Source: Kangiella aquimarina DSM 16071 (GTDB lineage Bacteria; Pseudomonadota; Gammaproteobacteria; Enterobacterales; Kangiellaceae). From it: a DNA stretch of 64,000 nt. The notes below the pieces were generated by a model, which was given only the letters and a program-made list of their open reading frames with translations, made no database searches and was not told the origin of the DNA. The position numbers and the translations under genes were made by a program. The stretch is from NCBI RefSeq assembly GCF_000374105.1, contig NZ_KB893650.1, positions 1,879,128 through 1,943,127 of the forward strand. The letters run 5' to 3'. Positions 17,629 through 26,935 of the stretch are shown in pieces (position 1 is the stretch's first letter; each line of letters opens with the position of its first letter).

Positions 17629-20600
17629 ATGAAGCTCGATTTACCGCAAATCACTGATAAAACCAACTTTGTCCATTATCTTGATGGGCTTGCTGGCTCA
17701 AGCCGTGCGCTGGCATTTGCTAAGCTTGCTGAGCAGCGCGAGCAACCGATCGTGGTTATCAGCGACGATACCCCTGCGCTGTGGCAGCTACAAAAAGAAA
17801 TTCAGTATTTTCTGGGTAAAGACTCTGATATTCCGGTTATGGTTTTCCCCGACTGGGAAACTCTGCCCTATGACAACTTTTCCCCGCATCAGGACATCGT
17901 CTCAGAACGTTTATTGACGCTTTACAATCTACCGCGCCTAAAACATGGCATTGTATTGATTGCCGTGAACACCCTGCTGCTAAAGCTCCCTCCACAGGAG
18001 TATATCGAACAAAACAGTCTGATTGTTCACACGGGACAAAAACTGGATATGCATGAGGTGCGTAAACTGTTTGAAGAAAGCGGTTACCACTCAGTGAATC
18101 AGGTTTTCTCGCATGGTGAATATGCAGTTCGAGGCTCTATTCTTGATGTGTTTCCAATGGGCTCGGAAAAGCCACTACGACTGGACTTTTTTGATGATGA
18201 AATCGATAGCATTCGCTATTTTGATCCGGAAAGTCAACTATCAGACCAGAAGATTCAAAAGTTTGAGCTGCTGCCAGCCAAAGAGTTTCCACTGGATGAC
18301 GAAGGCATTGCTACCTTCAGACAAAACTTCCGTGCTGAATTTGAAGTCAATCTACAGCGCGTCTGGCTCTATCAGGAAGTCAGCAATGGCAACTCTCCGG
18401 CAGGCATTGAATACTATTTACCCTTGTTCTTTGAGCAGCTGGACACTTTCTTCGATTACCTGCCACAGCAATCGCTGATTTGCACACTGGGCGATCATCA
18501 GCTGCATGCTGAACATTATTGGGACGAAATCACAGAGCGCTACGAGCAACGTCGTCATGACATTGAACGCCCTATTTTGGAGCCTAAAAAGCTTTATTTA
18601 GCTGCTGATGAACTCAATTCGCAATTGAAACAGCACATCCGCATTCATATCAAGCAAGAACGCCCTGATGCCGACTATCAGGCCAGTCCGATGCCAATGA
18701 TGGCAATTGATCATAAAGCCAAGGATCCGGTAAACCAGTTTAGAAGTTTCTTAAAGCAGTGGACTGGGCAATGTTTTATCGCGACCGAATCACCCGGACG
18801 CCGCGAAGCTTTAAAGGACTTGCTGTCGCGCAACGAGATACAGGCATCAGTTGTCGAGCATTGGAGCGAGGCCTCAGATTCAAAAAATCTGGTCATTGGC
18901 GTTGCACCATTAAGTAAAGGTTTCGCTTTATCCGATCTGGCTGTTGTCACTGAAACCGAGTTGTTTGGCGAGAACGTCATTAAAACCCGCCGTCGCGACA
19001 CCAAAGCAGCTGACCAGGCTGAGGACATGATCCGCAACCTGGCGGAGCTCAAAGAAGGCGATCCGGTCGTCCATATCGAGCAAGGTATTGGTCGCTACCG
19101 AGGACTGGTTAAACTGGAAAGTGGCGACATCGAAGCTGAATATCTGATGATTGAATATGCTGGTGGCGACAAACTGTATATGCCAGTGCAATCACTGCAT
19201 TTGATTGGCCGCTATTCAGGTACCAATCCCGAACTGGCGCCCTGGCACAAGCTTGGAACTGAGCAATGGGATAAAGCTCGCCAGAAAGCTGCAGAAAAAG
19301 CACGAGATGTTGCTGCTGAGCTACTTGATATTTATGCCCGACGTGCCGCCAAAGAAGGTATCCAATATCAGCTCGACGAAGCTGAGTATCGTCGTTTCTG
19401 CGCTGAGTTTGCCTTTGAAGAAACTGTGGATCAAACCACCGCCATTAATGCTGTGATTCGTGATATGACTTCACATTTACCGATGGATCGTCTGGTCTGT
19501 GGTGATGTCGGCTTTGGTAAAACAGAAGTTGCGTTACGTGCGGCATTCATTGCTGCTCAGTCCGGTAAACAGGTGGCGGTACTTGTTCCGACTACCCTGC
19601 TCGCTCAACAGCACTTTGAAACCTTTAGTGATCGTTTTGCAGACTGGCCAATGAAAGTTGCCAGCCTGTCACGTTTTGCTACTAATAAAGAAGTTCAGGC
19701 AACTTTAAAAGGTCTTGAAGATGGGACTGTCGATATCGTGGTCGGTACCCATAAACTGATTCAACAAGATGTTAAATTTAAACGCCTCGGTCTACTCATA
19801 ATCGATGAAGAGCATCGTTTCGGTGTGCGTCAAAAGGAACAGCTGAAAAAATTCCGTACCGAAGTGGATATTCTGACACTGACTGCAACGCCTATCCCTC
19901 GTACTTTAAACATGTCCATGTCAGGAATGCGTGACCTGTCCATTATTGCGACACCTCCTGCCAGACGCCTGTCAGTCAAAACCTTTGTTCGCGAATACCA
20001 CAAGCCATTGATTCGCGAGGCGGTGCTGAGGGAGATTCTTCGCGGTGGTCAGGTATATTTCCTACATAATGCGGTGGATACCATTCAACGCACACTTGAA
20101 GAGCTTCAGGAGTTGTTGCCCGAAGCACGTATTCAGTTGGCTCATGGGCAGATGCGAGAGCGTGAACTTGAACAGGTCATGCGTGATTTCTATCACCAGC
20201 GCTTTAACGTTCTGGTCTGTACCACCATTGTTGAAACCGGTATCGATAATCCTAATGCCAACACCATGATTATTGATAGAGCCGACAAATTCGGCTTAGC
20301 TCAGCTGCACCAGCTTCGTGGCCGTGTTGGTCGTTCTCATCACCAGGCTTATGCCTATTTATTGACTCCGGCTGGAAGAAAAATCACCAAGGACGCAGAA
20401 AAACGCCTCGATGCCATTGCCTCGCTCGAAGATCTAGGGGCAGGTTTTACGCTGGCAACCCATGACCTTGAAATTCGCGGAGCTGGTGAACTGCTAGGAG
20501 ACGAACAGTCTGGTCAGATGCAAGCTGTTGGCTTTAACTTATACATGGACATGCTGGAAGATGCCGTCAAGGCACTCAAAGATGGCAAAGAACCCTCGTT

Positions 20601-21051
20601 ACAACAAAGCCTCAAGCAAAAAACAGAAATCGATCTCAGTGTTCCAGCTCTAATCCCTGACGATTATATTGGTGATGTGGCAACTCGACTGTCGCTATAT
20701 AAACGTATCGCAAATGCCAAAACCAAAGAACAGCTGGATGCTTTGCAGGTTGAATTTATTGACCGCTTCGGGTTACTGCCAGAAGCTTTAAAAAACCTGT
20801 TTACCCTTACCGAACTGGCATTAAGGGTACAGCCACTGGGAATTAGTAAAATTGACCTGGTGAAAACAGGAATACGTATTCGCTTTACTCAGGACACTCA
20901 AATCGATCCAGGCAAACTCATCCGCCTGATCCAGCTTAACCCTTCCCGCTATCGATTCGAGCAAAATGTGATTTTGAAGATTCTGACCGAAGAGGAAGAA
21001 ATTGCACCCCTGGTAAAAGAAATTAACGCGGTCATTGAGAAGATTTCCTAA
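17629..21051 (+). CDS. mfd: Transcription-repair coupling factor Mfd
   Basis: A 1140-residue ATP-driven translocase that removes RNA polymerase stalled at DNA lesions and recruits UvrA. Domains in order: UvrB-like region at 1-340 (FPDWETLPYDNFSPHQDI), RNA polymerase interaction domain around 475-545 (DPVVHIEQGIGRYRG), the RecG-like helicase with Walker A GDVGFGKTEVA at about 625 and Walker B DEEHRFG at about 726, motif VI region QLRGRVGRSHHQAYAYLL, and the C-terminal TRCF domain. Length is normal (E. coli 1148). Followed by a terminator and then csiV, the usual gamma-proteobacterial neighbour. Confidence 0.97.
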   Translation: MKLDLPQITDKTNFVHYLDGLAGSSRALAFAKLAEQREQPIVVISDDTPALWQLQKEIQYFLGKDSDIPVMVFPDWETLPYDNFSPHQDIVSERLLTLYNLPRLKHGIVLIAVNTLLLKLPPQEYIEQNSLIVHTGQKLDMHEVRKLFEESGYHSVNQVFSHGEYAVRGSILDVFPMGSEKPLRLDFFDDEIDSIRYFDPESQLSDQKIQKFELLPAKEFPLDDEGIATFRQNFRAEFEVNLQRVWLYQEVSNGNSPAGIEYYLPLFFEQLDTFFDYLPQQSLICTLGDHQLHAEHYWDEITERYEQRRHDIERPILEPKKLYLAADELNSQLKQHIRIHIKQERPDADYQASPMPMMAIDHKAKDPVNQFRSFLKQWTGQCFIATESPGRREALKDLLSRNEIQASVVEHWSEASDSKNLVIGVAPLSKGFALSDLAVVTETELFGENVIKTRRRDTKAADQAEDMIRNLAELKEGDPVVHIEQGIGRYRGLVKLESGDIEAEYLMIEYAGGDKLYMPVQSLHLIGRYSGTNPELAPWHKLGTEQWDKARQKAAEKARDVAAELLDIYARRAAKEGIQYQLDEAEYRRFCAEFAFEETVDQTTAINAVIRDMTSHLPMDRLVCGDVGFGKTEVALRAAFIAAQSGKQVAVLVPTTLLAQQHFETFSDRFADWPMKVASLSRFATNKEVQATLKGLEDGTVDIVVGTHKLIQQDVKFKRLGLLIIDEEHRFGVRQKEQLKKFRTEVDILTLTATPIPRTLNMSMSGMRDLSIIATPPARRLSVKTFVREYHKPLIREAVLREILRGGQVYFLHNAVDTIQRTLEELQELLPEARIQLAHGQMRERELEQVMRDFYHQRFNVLVCTTIVETGIDNPNANTMIIDRADKFGLAQLHQLRGRVGRSHHQAYAYLLTPAGRKITKDAEKRLDAIASLEDLGAGFTLATHDLEIRGAGELLGDEQSGQMQAVGFNLYMDMLEDAVKALKDGKEPSLQQSLKQKTEIDLSVPALIPDDYIGDVATRLSLYKRIANAKTKEQLDALQVEFIDRFGLLPEALKNLFTLTELALRVQPLGISKIDLVKTGIRIRFTQDTQIDPGKLIRLIQLNPSRYRFEQNVILKILTEEEEIAPLVKEINAVIEKIS

Positions 21052-21064
21052 AAGCTGAACACTC

Positions 21065-21099
21065 GCCCAGTCTTACAATTTAAGGCTGGGCTTTCCTTT
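21065..21099 (+). terminator. Terminator after mfd
   Basis: GCCCAGTCTT pairs with AAGGCTGGGC (one G-T pair) around a seven-base loop, followed by a pyrimidine-rich CTTTCCTTTC tail. Confidence 0.75.
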
Positions 21100-21146
21100 C
21101 AATCATGGTAAACTCTAACCACTTAAAAGTGTTAACCAGTAATATT

Positions 21147-21875
21147 ATGACCAGAAAAATCATTACCTTAGCCTTGATTTTTAGCCTTGTATTCAGTGCA
21201 CAGAACAGTACGGCTCAAAGCATATTTGATATTGAGTTTGTGTTCTTCAAGCGCATTGATCAGCAGGATAATTCAGCACAGGTAAAAGATACAGAACTGC
21301 CTGAGATTGAAACTGAATTTACTTTTAGCAATTTACCCGAAGGCTTTACCCTTCTTACCGATAGCCAACTCAAATTGCATGGGGTCTGGGATCGCTTAAG
21401 AACCAGTCAGAACATTCGCCCAATGCTCCACATTGGCTGGCGACAACCGTTAATGGATAAGTCAGAAACTCCCTGGTTAGCTTATTCAGCAGCAGACGCG
21501 CCCGAAGAAACTGGCCTGGATGTCTTCAATGGCCTTATTCGCTTTAGCCGTAATCAAGGTTTATTGGTCGAGCACAAAGTCACTGGCTTTAAACCATTAA
21601 ATCTACCCGATGAATTTATACAGTCAACTGACGATAACAATGCTGGCTATGAGTATGATGAAGTAGAATCTTTGGCAGCGACTCCGATTGAACAGCCAAT
21701 GGTGGATATGCAAATGCCTGAACAGCTCCACGGCTATTTCTTACTCTCCGAAAATCGTAAAATCAAACTGGATGAGCTGCATTACTTCGACCATCCAAAT
21801 ATGGGAATTTTATTGAAAGTCACGCCATACAAAGCCAGTCTCGAAGAGCAAGAAGCTTTAGACAACCCAAAATAA
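21147..21875 (+). CDS. csiV: CsiV-like peptidoglycan-binding periplasmic protein
   Basis: A 242-residue exported protein with signal peptide (LALIFSLVFSAQNSTAQS). The family features are IFDIEFVFFKR right after cleavage, LRTSQNIRPMLHIGWRQP in the middle and a C-terminal GYFLLSENRKIKLDELHYFDHP. CsiV of Vibrio binds peptidoglycan and activates the LpoA-PBP1a wall synthase pathway, and it is commonly placed next to mfd in gammaproteobacteria, as here. The start is the ATG at 21147; the frame opens at 21105 but those residues precede the signal peptide. Homology to the CsiV/DUF family is likely; identical role is inferred. Confidence 0.72.
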   Translation: MTRKIITLALIFSLVFSAQNSTAQSIFDIEFVFFKRIDQQDNSAQVKDTELPEIETEFTFSNLPEGFTLLTDSQLKLHGVWDRLRTSQNIRPMLHIGWRQPLMDKSETPWLAYSAADAPEETGLDVFNGLIRFSRNQGLLVEHKVTGFKPLNLPDEFIQSTDDNNAGYEYDEVESLAATPIEQPMVDMQMPEQLHGYFLLSENRKIKLDELHYFDHPNMGILLKVTPYKASLEEQEALDNPK

Positions 21876-21908
21876 GTCATTAAAACAAATATAGATTCAG
21901 GAAGAGTT

Positions 21909-23051
21909 ATGAGTAATATTTTAGTCATTGGTGGCGGAATGGTCGGTAGCGTTATTGCTCGTGACCTGTCCGAGAAATATGACGTTACTGTTGCGGATGT
22001 CAGCAACACACGCTTGAAGCTTCTAAAAAAACGCCATCCTTCATTTTCTACTCTTGAGCTCGACGTGCTCAATCTGGATGAGCTGAAAAGCGCCGTAGCT
22101 CCCTTTGATATTATCGTCTGTGGCGTGCCTGGCCATTTGGGCTTCAAGGCACTGAAAAACATCATTGAAGCTGGCAAAGATGTTGTTGATATTTCCTTCT
22201 CTCCAGAAAACTGTCTGGAACTTGACTACCTTGCCAAAAAACACAAGGTAACAGCCGTCATTGATGCAGGCGTTGCACCAGGAATGGATAACCTTCTTCT
22301 AGGGTTTCACAATACCCGCATGGAAGTCAGCCACTTCGAATGCCTGGTTGGTGGCTTGCCTAAAATTCGTAAGAAACCATTTGAATACAAAGCTGCTTTC
22401 TCACCGATTGACGTCATTGAAGAATACACCCGCGCTGCCCGTTTTTTTGAGCATGGCAGAATGGTTACCCGTGAAGCATTAAGTGATCGAGAGCTGGTCG
22501 AGTTTGATAAGATCGGGACACTTGAAGCATTCAATACCGATGGGCTTCGCTCCCTCATGTTTACCATGAATAACGTGCCTAACATGAAGGAGAAAACACT
22601 GCGCTACCCCGGGCATGTTGAAGCCATTCGAACACTGAAAGCCAGCGGTTTTTTCAGTAAAGACAAAGTATCAGTTCGAGGCCTTGAAATATCGCCTTTG
22701 GAAGTCACCTCTGAGATTTTAATCAATGAGTGGAAGCTTAAGCCTAAAGAAGAAGAGTTCACCATTATGCGTGTAACCATTCGCGGGCTGGAGGGAGAAA
22801 AGAACAAAGAATACATCTACACCATGTATGATGAATATGACAAAGTGAAACATGAAACATCCATGGCTCGTACTACAGGCTTCACAGCTAATGCTGTTTG
22901 CCAATTGCTACTGAAAGGAAAATTTGATAAAAAAGGTGTGTTTGCACCTGAGCATATAGGTGGTCATACCGACTGCTGTAAAACGGTACTTGATTATTTA
23001 GAAGAACGAAAAGTTCGATACCGTTTAGAGGAAACTGTTTTATCAACCTGA
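21909..23051 (+). CDS. Saccharopine dehydrogenase, glutamate-forming
   Basis: A 380-residue NAD(P)+ enzyme that oxidises saccharopine to glutamate and aminoadipate semialdehyde, the second step of the lysine-saccharopine route. The N-terminal Rossmann motif is ILVIGGGMVGSVIARDL; then come VCGVPGHLG, AVIDAGVAPGMDN and FNTDGLRSL, all characteristic of LYS9-type enzymes. It is the counterpart of the C-terminal half of the animal bifunctional enzyme; its partner reductase is at 7806-9062. A GGAAGAG stretch precedes the ATG at 21909. Likely transcribed with the pRiA4b-like gene 33 bases downstream. The semialdehyde product is handled by the dehydrogenase at 24225. Confidence 0.88.
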   Translation: MSNILVIGGGMVGSVIARDLSEKYDVTVADVSNTRLKLLKKRHPSFSTLELDVLNLDELKSAVAPFDIIVCGVPGHLGFKALKNIIEAGKDVVDISFSPENCLELDYLAKKHKVTAVIDAGVAPGMDNLLLGFHNTRMEVSHFECLVGGLPKIRKKPFEYKAAFSPIDVIEEYTRAARFFEHGRMVTREALSDRELVEFDKIGTLEAFNTDGLRSLMFTMNNVPNMKEKTLRYPGHVEAIRTLKASGFFSKDKVSVRGLEISPLEVTSEILINEWKLKPKEEEFTIMRVTIRGLEGEKNKEYIYTMYDEYDKVKHETSMARTTGFTANAVCQLLLKGKFDKKGVFAPEHIGGHTDCCKTVLDYLEERKVRYRLEETVLST

Positions 23052-23084
23052 GGCCAATGACGGCCTCATTTGTGAGACGACAAC

Positions 23085-23660
23085 ATGTCAACTAAAACGC
23101 AAAACATGCTTCATCTGCGAGTAGAGCTGGAGCACCTAAACCTTCCTGTTTGGCGCGATATCATTATTGACCCAAGCGCGACCCTTGAAGACCTTCATTA
23201 TGCTATCCAGGCAATTTTTGGCTGGGAAGACTATCAGCAGCACGAATTCCAGAAAGATGGCAAGCGCTATGGTTATATTGACCCGGAAGGTGATGGCGAT
23301 GAAGAATGGCAAAATGAAGCAAACATTGCCATAACGGATGTGCTAGCCAACAAGGAAGATAGTATTGAATATACCTATGATTTTGCCGATCACTGGCACC
23401 ATAAAGTGACTTTGATGGGCTTTAAAGAACCTAAACCAGATGTATACGTTGAGTGTATTGATGGTAAAAATGCCTGCCCTCCTGAAGATGCTGGTGGCGT
23501 AGCTGGCTATGAACATTTGCTCAATGTTTTACGCTCCCCTAACCATTTCGAGCATGAAGAAGTCAGAGAATGGTTTGGTGAAGGGTTCTCTCCCAATCGT
23601 TTTAGCGTGGCTGAGGCAAATGCCAGCCTTCAGGACAGCTTCACTTACGAAGATGAGTAG
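23085..23660 (+). CDS. Plasmid pRiA4b ORF-3 family protein
   Basis: A 191-residue acidic protein of the pRiA4b ORF-3 domain family: LRVELEHLNLPVWRDIIIDP at the start, TLEDLHYAIQAIFGWEDYQQHEF, YTYDFADHWHHKVTL and CPPEDAGGVAGYEHLL are the recognised core blocks. The biochemical function of the family is not established. The gene lies 33 bases after saccharopine dehydrogenase and 41 bases before an EF-hand gene, so these three may be cotranscribed; a weak GAGGCC/GGCCTC hairpin lies in the first spacer. Link to lysine metabolism is positional only. Confidence 0.88.
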   Translation: MSTKTQNMLHLRVELEHLNLPVWRDIIIDPSATLEDLHYAIQAIFGWEDYQQHEFQKDGKRYGYIDPEGDGDEEWQNEANIAITDVLANKEDSIEYTYDFADHWHHKVTLMGFKEPKPDVYVECIDGKNACPPEDAGGVAGYEHLLNVLRSPNHFEHEEVREWFGEGFSPNRFSVAEANASLQDSFTYEDE

Positions 23661-23701
23661 CTAAGTCAGTTCAAAAAATTCATTAACAAAATGGAGACCC
23701 A

Positions 23702-23941
23702 ATGAAGCCATTAACTGATCAACATATTCAAGAAGTTAAAGAACATTTTGATTATTTCGATACTGATAACAATGGCCAAATCGATCTCAAAGAATTCGAG
23801 CGTTTGCTTAAAGTACTATCCCCTGATGCAACTGATGAGCAGGTTAAACGTGGCTTCGATTTAGTCGATAAAAATCACGATACGCATATCGAGTTTGATG
23901 AGTTTCTCGAGTGGTGGGAAACCTGTTGGTGGGAATTTTAA
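23702..23941 (+). CDS. Small two-EF-hand calcium-binding protein
   Basis: A 79-residue calmodulin-like protein with two complete EF-hand loops: DTDNNGQIDLKE at 20-31 and DKNHDTHIEFDE at 56-67. Both have Asp at position 1 and Glu at position 12; loop 2 has His instead of the usual Gly at position 6-7. No signal peptide is present, so it should bind calcium in the cytoplasm. GGAGA lies just upstream of the ATG. It follows the pRiA4b-type gene and is itself followed by a terminator. Partner unknown. Confidence 0.9.
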   Translation: MKPLTDQHIQEVKEHFDYFDTDNNGQIDLKEFERLLKVLSPDATDEQVKRGFDLVDKNHDTHIEFDEFLEWWETCWWEF

Positions 23942-23979
23942 TTAATCAATTTTTTTCATTAATCAATTCCATACCCTGA

Positions 23980-24008
23980 GGGCGGCAAAATCAAATAGCC
24001 GCCCTTTT
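23980..24008 (+). terminator. Terminator after EF-hand gene
   Basis: GGGCGGC pairs with GCCGCCC over an 11-base loop and is followed by TTTT. The remainder of the 280-base gap to 24225 should hold the promoter of the aldehyde dehydrogenase; no clear box is seen. Confidence 0.8.
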
Positions 24009-24224
24009 CATAAATAAATCTAATCAATAAGTTAAAAGCCATAACCCCTGCCCATATAACAGCTCTGACCAGCGCAACCATTGACTAATCTTTAACCAGC
24101 AATACCAAAATTAACTGGCGAAAAATGCCCTCTGGTGGTATGGTAGCGCCGCAAAATTATTAATCGCCAAAGCAATCATAAATCAATAGCTTTGGTGCAG
24201 TTTTAACCGAATTTAGAGGTATTT

Positions 24225-25745
24225 ATGGATTTTTTGAAAGAGCTAGGTATCGAAGCCGTCAACCAATCAGCTAGTTGGGGCCAAGGTTACACCGACACTC
24301 AAGACGCAGGCGTAATTGAGTCTATCAATCCTGCAACTGGCGAAGTTATCGCAAAAGTAAACGCCAGTTCAGCAACCGATTACGACAAAGTTATGCAGGA
24401 AGCCGAAGCTGCTTTTGAAGAGTGGCGTAAAGTTCCAGCTCCTCTACGCGGTGAGCTTGTTCGCAAAATCGGAAATGCCTTACGTGAGCACAAAGATGCT
24501 CTAGGTAGCCTTGTTTCTGCCGAAATGGGCAAAATCAAAGCTGAAGGTGATGGTGAAGTTCAGGAAATGATTGATATGGCCGATTTCGCCGTAGGTCAAT
24601 CTCGTATGTTGTATGGTAAAACTATGCACTCTGAGCGTCCTGAGCACCGCATGTATGAACAATGGCATCCGCTAGGTATCACTGGCGTAATGTCTGCTTT
24701 CAACTTCCCAGTTGCAGTTTGGTCATGGAATGCTTTCATAGCAGCTATCTGTGGTAACACAGTCGTTTGGAAACCATCTCCAAAAACTCCTTTAACTGCA
24801 ATTGCAGTTCAAAATATCTGTAACAAGGTTCTTGAAGAAGAAGGCCTAAAAGGTATCTTCTGCTTGTTCATCGATACTGAAGAGAATAAGTTATCACAGC
24901 GCTTCATCGAAGACGCTCGTGTTAAGAAAATGTCTTTCACTGGTTCAAGTGAAGTTGGTCGTATGGTTGGCGTTAAAGTTGCTGAGCGTATGGGCAAAAG
25001 CTTGCTTGAGCTTTCAGGTAACAACGCGCTTATCCTTGATAAGACAGCCGATATGGATATTGCAGTTCCAGCAATCGTATTCGGTGCTGTAGGTACTGCC
25101 GGTCAACGTTGTACTTCAACTCGTCGCTTAATCGTACACAAAGACGTTGCTGATCAAGTGATTCCAGCAATCGTTAATGCCTACAAGCAAGTTAAAATCG
25201 GTAACCCACTGGATAAAGACACCTTGATGGGTCCACTAGTTGACGCTAACGCAGTTAAGAATTTCGAGAATGCGGTCGCTAAAGCTAAAGAAGCTGGTGG
25301 TGAAGTTCTTGCTGGTGGTAAAGCCATTGATGGTCCTGGCTTCTTCATCGAGCCAACGGTTATTCGCGCAGAAAACCACTGGGATGTTGTTCAGACTGAA
25401 ACTTTCGCTTCAATTCTTTACGTTATGACTTATGAAACGACTGAAGAAGCGATTGCGATGCAGAACCACTCTAAAGCTGGTCTATCTTCAGCTATCTTCA
25501 CACGCGACATGAAAGTTGCCGAGAAATTCCTTTCAGCTCTAGGCTCTGATTGCGGTATTGCTAACGTCAACATCGGTACTTCTGGTGCTGAAATTGGCGG
25601 TGCATTCGGTGGTGAAAAAGAAACTGGCGGCGGTCGTGAAGCTGGTTCAGATGCATGGAAAGCATACATGCGTCGTCAAACCAACACTATCTTCTGGGGT
25701 GACCAACCTACTCTAGCTCAGGGTATTAAGTTCGACCTGGGATAA
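24225..25745 (+). CDS. amaB: Alpha-aminoadipate semialdehyde dehydrogenase
   Basis: A 506-residue NAD(P)+ aldehyde dehydrogenase of the ALDH7 (antiquitin) group, which oxidises aminoadipate semialdehyde (in equilibrium with piperideine-6-carboxylate) to 2-aminoadipate. Visible motifs: [13 protein letters not shown] (substrate entry region), KPSPKTPL (cofactor lysine), FTGSSEVGR, the general-base [10 protein letters not shown], and the catalytic Cys in [30 protein letters not shown] near the end is diagnostic of ALDH7. Together with the reductase and saccharopine dehydrogenase in the window it completes lysine to aminoadipate. GAGGT precedes the ATG. Codon use suggests high expression. Confidence 0.88.
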   Translation: MDFLKELGIEAVNQSASWGQGYTDTQDAGVIESINPATGEVIAKVNASSATDYDKVMQEAEAAFEEWRKVPAPLRGELVRKIGNALREHKDALGSLVSAEMGKIKAEGDGEVQEMIDMADFAVGQSRMLYGKTMHSERPEHRMYEQWHPLGITGVMSAFNFPVAVWSWNAFIAAICGNTVVWKPSPKTPLTAIAVQNICNKVLEEEGLKGIFCLFIDTEENKLSQRFIEDARVKKMSFTGSSEVGRMVGVKVAERMGKSLLELSGNNALILDKTADMDIAVPAIVFGAVGTAGQRCTSTRRLIVHKDVADQVIPAIVNAYKQVKIGNPLDKDTLMGPLVDANAVKNFENAVAKAKEAGGEVLAGGKAIDGPGFFIEPTVIRAENHWDVVQTETFASILYVMTYETTEEAIAMQNHSKAGLSSAIFTRDMKVAEKFLSALGSDCGIANVNIGTSGAEIGGAFGGEKETGGGREAGSDAWKAYMRRQTNTIFWGDQPTLAQGIKFDLG

Positions 25746-25815
25746 TCATTGTTTTTAATTGAAGCCGCAACTGTTGCGGCTTCCCTTGTTTATATCCTTA
25801 TTAAAGGAGATCTTT

Positions 25816-26853
25816 ATGGCAGTTTTTAATCTACGTGCATACGACGATCACGAACAAATCGTCTTTTGTCGTGATGTTGAATCTGGCTTAAAAGCCATTA
25901 TTTGTATCCACAACACTAACCTGGGTCCTGCGGTTGGTGGCTGTCGTATGTGGGATTATAACTCTGACGAAGGCGCTTTGATTGATGCATTGCGTCTATC
26001 TCGCGGTATGACCTATAAAAATGCTATGGCTGGCCTACAAATGGGCGGCGGTAAATCGGTCATCATTGGTAACTCTAAAACTATGAAGTCGGAAGAACTT
26101 TTCCGTGCTTTCGGTCGCTTTGTTGAAAAGTTAAGCGGTAAATATATCACTGCGGAAGATGTTGGCATCAACCCAAACGATATGGCTATCGTTAACAAAG
26201 AAACCAATTATGTTTTAGGTTTGGAAGGCAAATCTGGTGACCCTTCTCCGGTTACAGCTTATGGCGTTTACAAAGGTATTAAAGCTGCTGTAAAGCATAA
26301 ACTTGGTCGTGATGATTTAGATGGTCTTAAAGTTGCAGTACAAGGTCTTGGCCATGTTGGTTATTACCTGTGTAAGCACTTAAACGATGAAGGTGCAAAA
26401 CTTGTTGTTACGGATATCAACAAAGAAAACGTTGACCGTGTGGTTAATGAGTTTGGTGCTGTGGCAGTTGATGTTAACGAGATCTATAGCCAGGATGTAG
26501 ACGTTTACGCTCCTTGTGCTTTAGGTGCAACAATCAATGACACAACTATTCCTCACATCAAAGCATCTATCGTTGCTGGCGCAGCCAATAACCAGCTTGC
26601 TGAAGATCGTCACGGCGATATTCTGCTAAGCAAAGGTATCTTGTACGCACCTGATTATGTGATCAATGCTGGCGGTATCATCAATGTATCATTCGAAGAA
26701 AACTATAATCGTGATGCTGCATTAGAAAAAGTTGATGAGATTTATGGCACTTTAACTGAAGTGTTCGAAGCCTCAAAACTAAGTGGCCGCCCAACAAACG
26801 TAATCGCTGATGAGTTAGCTCGCCAACGTGTGGCAGCTGCCAAGAATAAATAA
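25816..26853 (+). CDS. Leucine/valine-type amino acid dehydrogenase
   Basis: A 345-residue NAD+ dehydrogenase of the Glu/Leu/Phe/Val family, which reversibly deaminates branched-chain amino acids to 2-oxo acids. [10 protein letters not shown] and the catalytic lysine in QMGGGKSVI are intact, as is the Rossmann [14 protein letters not shown]. The start is the ATG at 25816, set by AAAGGAGA eight bases upstream; the frame opens at 25759 with unrelated residues. It lies 70 bases after the aldehyde dehydrogenase on the same strand. Length and the GCRMW motif fit leucine or valine dehydrogenase better than glutamate dehydrogenase; the exact substrate is not certain. Confidence 0.85.
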   Translation: MAVFNLRAYDDHEQIVFCRDVESGLKAIICIHNTNLGPAVGGCRMWDYNSDEGALIDALRLSRGMTYKNAMAGLQMGGGKSVIIGNSKTMKSEELFRAFGRFVEKLSGKYITAEDVGINPNDMAIVNKETNYVLGLEGKSGDPSPVTAYGVYKGIKAAVKHKLGRDDLDGLKVAVQGLGHVGYYLCKHLNDEGAKLVVTDINKENVDRVVNEFGAVAVDVNEIYSQDVDVYAPCALGATINDTTIPHIKASIVAGAANNQLAEDRHGDILLSKGILYAPDYVINAGGIINVSFEENYNRDAALEKVDEIYGTLTEVFEASKLSGRPTNVIADELARQRVAAAKNK

Positions 26854-26885
26854 TCTGATTAGTTATTCTTAGCTCATTTTAGAGC

Positions 26886-26918
26886 ATAAAAAAACGGGCT
26901 TTTAGCCCGTTTTTTTAT
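26886..26918. terminator. Terminator between leucine dehydrogenase and unknown regulator
   Basis: AAAAACGGGCT-TTT-AGCCCGTTTTTTT forms a strong A/T-flanked stem-loop that can act in both directions for two converging genes. Confidence 0.92.
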
Positions 26919-26935
26919 GCCTGAAAGCAACTCTA

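Noticed and set aside
17629..21051. Overlapping frames inside mfd (for example 18113-18478 and minus-strand 18711-19052)
   Set aside because: The mfd reading frame carries all domains and motifs; the others are shadows.
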